Source: Thermoleophilaceae bacterium
GTDB lineage: Bacteria > Actinomycetota > Thermoleophilia > Solirubrobacterales > Thermoleophilaceae
Assembly: GCA_040901445.1 (NCBI GenBank)
Contig: JBBDYQ010000012.1
Coordinates: 15,234-79,233 of the forward strand
DNA: 64,000 nucleotides
Reading direction: 5' to 3'
Both the position numbers and the translations under genes were made by a program. Numbering within the stretch: position 1 is the stretch's first letter; every line of letters begins with the position of its first letter. Below, one piece after another: positions 63,036 through 64,000 of the stretch. Under the pieces are notes generated by a model. The model was not told the origin of the DNA and made no database searches. It saw only the letters and a list, made by a program, of their open reading frames with translations.

Positions 63036-64000
63036 TTAAGCCGCGACTGATGTTTGGGCCGTGTCCGCGACCGCCGCCTGGATCGAGTCGGCGGTGATCT
63101 GCACCAGACGGGTGAGGTCGTGGTGCGAGATGGCGAGCGGCGGCATGAGCACGACGACGTCGCCGAGTGGGCGCACGATTGCGCCCCGGCGGCGCGCCTC
63201 GAGCGTGACGCGGTGGCCCATGCGCGCCTTCAGCTCATGCTCGCCCAGGTCGATGCCCACCATGAGGCCGCGGCGGCGGACCTCCGCCACGCAGTCCAGG
63301 GCAGCCACCGGCTCGAGCAGCTCTCCCAGCAGCTCGAGGGTGGGGCCCAGGCGCTCGAGCGTGCGCTCCTCCTCGAACACGTCCAGCGTGGCGAGGGCGG
63401 CCGCACAGGCCAGCGGATTGCCCGTGTAGGTGTGGCCGTGGAAGAAGGTGCGGAACTCCTCGAAGCGGCCGAGGAAGCCCTCGTAGATCCGCTCCGTGGC
63501 CAGCGTGGCCGCGAGCGGCAGGTAGCCGCCGGTGATGCCCTTGGCCAGGCAGAGGAGGTCCGGGCTGACGCCCTCGTGCTCGCAGGCGAACATGCGGCCG
63601 GTGCGGCCGAAGCCGGTGGCCACCTCGTCGCAGATGAGCAGCACGCCGTGGCGGTCGCAGAGCTCGCGGACCGCGCGCAGGTAGCCCTCGGGCTGGACCA
63701 GGATGCCCGCCGCGCCCTGTACGAGCGGCTCCACGATGACCGCGGCCACGTCGGGGCCGAGCGCGCGCTCCATGGCTCCGACATCGCCCGCCGGCACGCG
63801 CGTGGCCTCGAACAGCAGCGGCCGGTAGAGCGAGTGGAAGAGGTCGATGCCGCCCACCGACACCGATCCCACCGTGTCCCCGTGGTAGGCGTTCTCCAGG
63901 CAGACGAAGCGCTCCCGGGCCTCGCCCTGCTGGCGCCAGTACTGGAACGCCATCTTCAGGGCGATCTCGCACGCCGTGGAGCCCGAGTCCGAGTAGAAGA
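63036..64000 (-). CDS. bioA: Adenosylmethionine-8-amino-7-oxononanoate aminotransferase (partial; N-terminus outside window)
   Basis: PLP aminotransferase of biotin synthesis (KAPA to DAPA, using S-adenosylmethionine). The visible 320 residues begin in FYSDSGSTACEIALKMAFQYW, which is diagnostic for BioA, and continue with YHGDTVGSVSVGG, LLICDEVATGFGRTGRMFACE and the Schiff-base Lys in CLAKGITGGYLPLAAT. The frame runs off the right edge, so the start is not seen. No other bio gene is in the window. It precedes the MCE cluster on the same strand. Confidence 0.9.
   Translation of the reverse strand, partial: FYSDSGSTACEIALKMAFQYWRQQGEARERFVCLENAYHGDTVGSVSVGGIDLFHSLYRPLLFEATRVPAGDVGAMERALGPDVAAVIVEPLVQGAAGILVQPEGYLRAVRELCDRHGVLLICDEVATGFGRTGRMFACEHEGVSPDLLCLAKGITGGYLPLAATLATERIYEGFLGRFEEFRTFFHGHTYTGNPLACAAALATLDVFEEERTLERLGPTLELLGELLEPVAALDCVAEVRRRGLMVGIDLGEHELKARMGHRVTLEARRRGAIVRPLGDVVVLMPPLAISHHDLTRLVQITADSIQAAVADTAQTSVAA

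Overview
The window is about 70% G+C. Its features fit a high-GC actinobacterium, most likely class Thermoleophilia, order Solirubrobacterales. The pointers are a zinc-type S14, a six-gene MCE cluster, many GTG and TTG starts in tightly overlapping operons, and an Arg-rich Ig-like C-terminus on the RTX protein of a kind I associate with that order. This placement is inference: no 16S rRNA gene is present.

1-10.9 kb is the spc/alpha ribosomal superoperon: rpsQ (5' end outside the window), rplN, rplX, rplE, rpsZ, rpsH, rplF, rplR, rpsE, rpmD, rplO, secY, adk, map, rpmJ, rpsM, rpsK, rpsD, rpoA, rplQ. infA is missing from its usual place, and S17, L5 and S5 carry acidic low-complexity tails. 11.5-16.1 kb holds a methyltransferase, truA, surE and ligA. 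16.1-25.6 kb holds a PBP4-type carboxypeptidase, a patatin, a cupin, a hisC/membrane protein/acyl-CoA synthetase cluster, a Nif3 protein, and an ECF sigma factor fused to a complete ZAS anti-sigma zinc motif, a membrane span and a Pro-rich tail. 25.6-30.9 kb carries a PQQ-type dehydrogenase, a methyltransferase, a GH2 glycosidase, and an SDR/MarR pair with a twin-palindrome operator. 31-36 kb is an acetoacetate/lipid cluster: thiolase, SCP2, Fe-ADH, acetoacetyl-CoA synthetase. 36-45 kb holds an Ada/Ogt fusion, an aldehyde dehydrogenase, a helicase, an MMPL transporter, an epimerase, DUF779, a Nudix protein, rubredoxin and a lipoprotein. 45-51.4 kb has a large RTX protein divergent from a LuxR-type ATPase regulator. 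51.4-54.1 kb is a nested insertion: an IS110-type element inside an IS481-type element. 54.1-63 kb is a six-gene MCE operon, followed at the edge by a partial bioA.

Two things stand out. First, five dispersed stem-loop elements (near 3.3, 10.9, 13.96, 16.05 and 32.7 kb) share conserved internal-loop sequences but have different, still base-paired stems. Their outer arms reach into the stop or start codons of the flanking genes. Second, the IS481-type element sits in a GCTAGC target that held the overlapping stop codons of two convergent genes. Target duplication left both genes intact and gave the transposase its own stop codon. The element's native start codon and Shine-Dalgarno are locked in a fold-back hairpin made with its terminal sequence.
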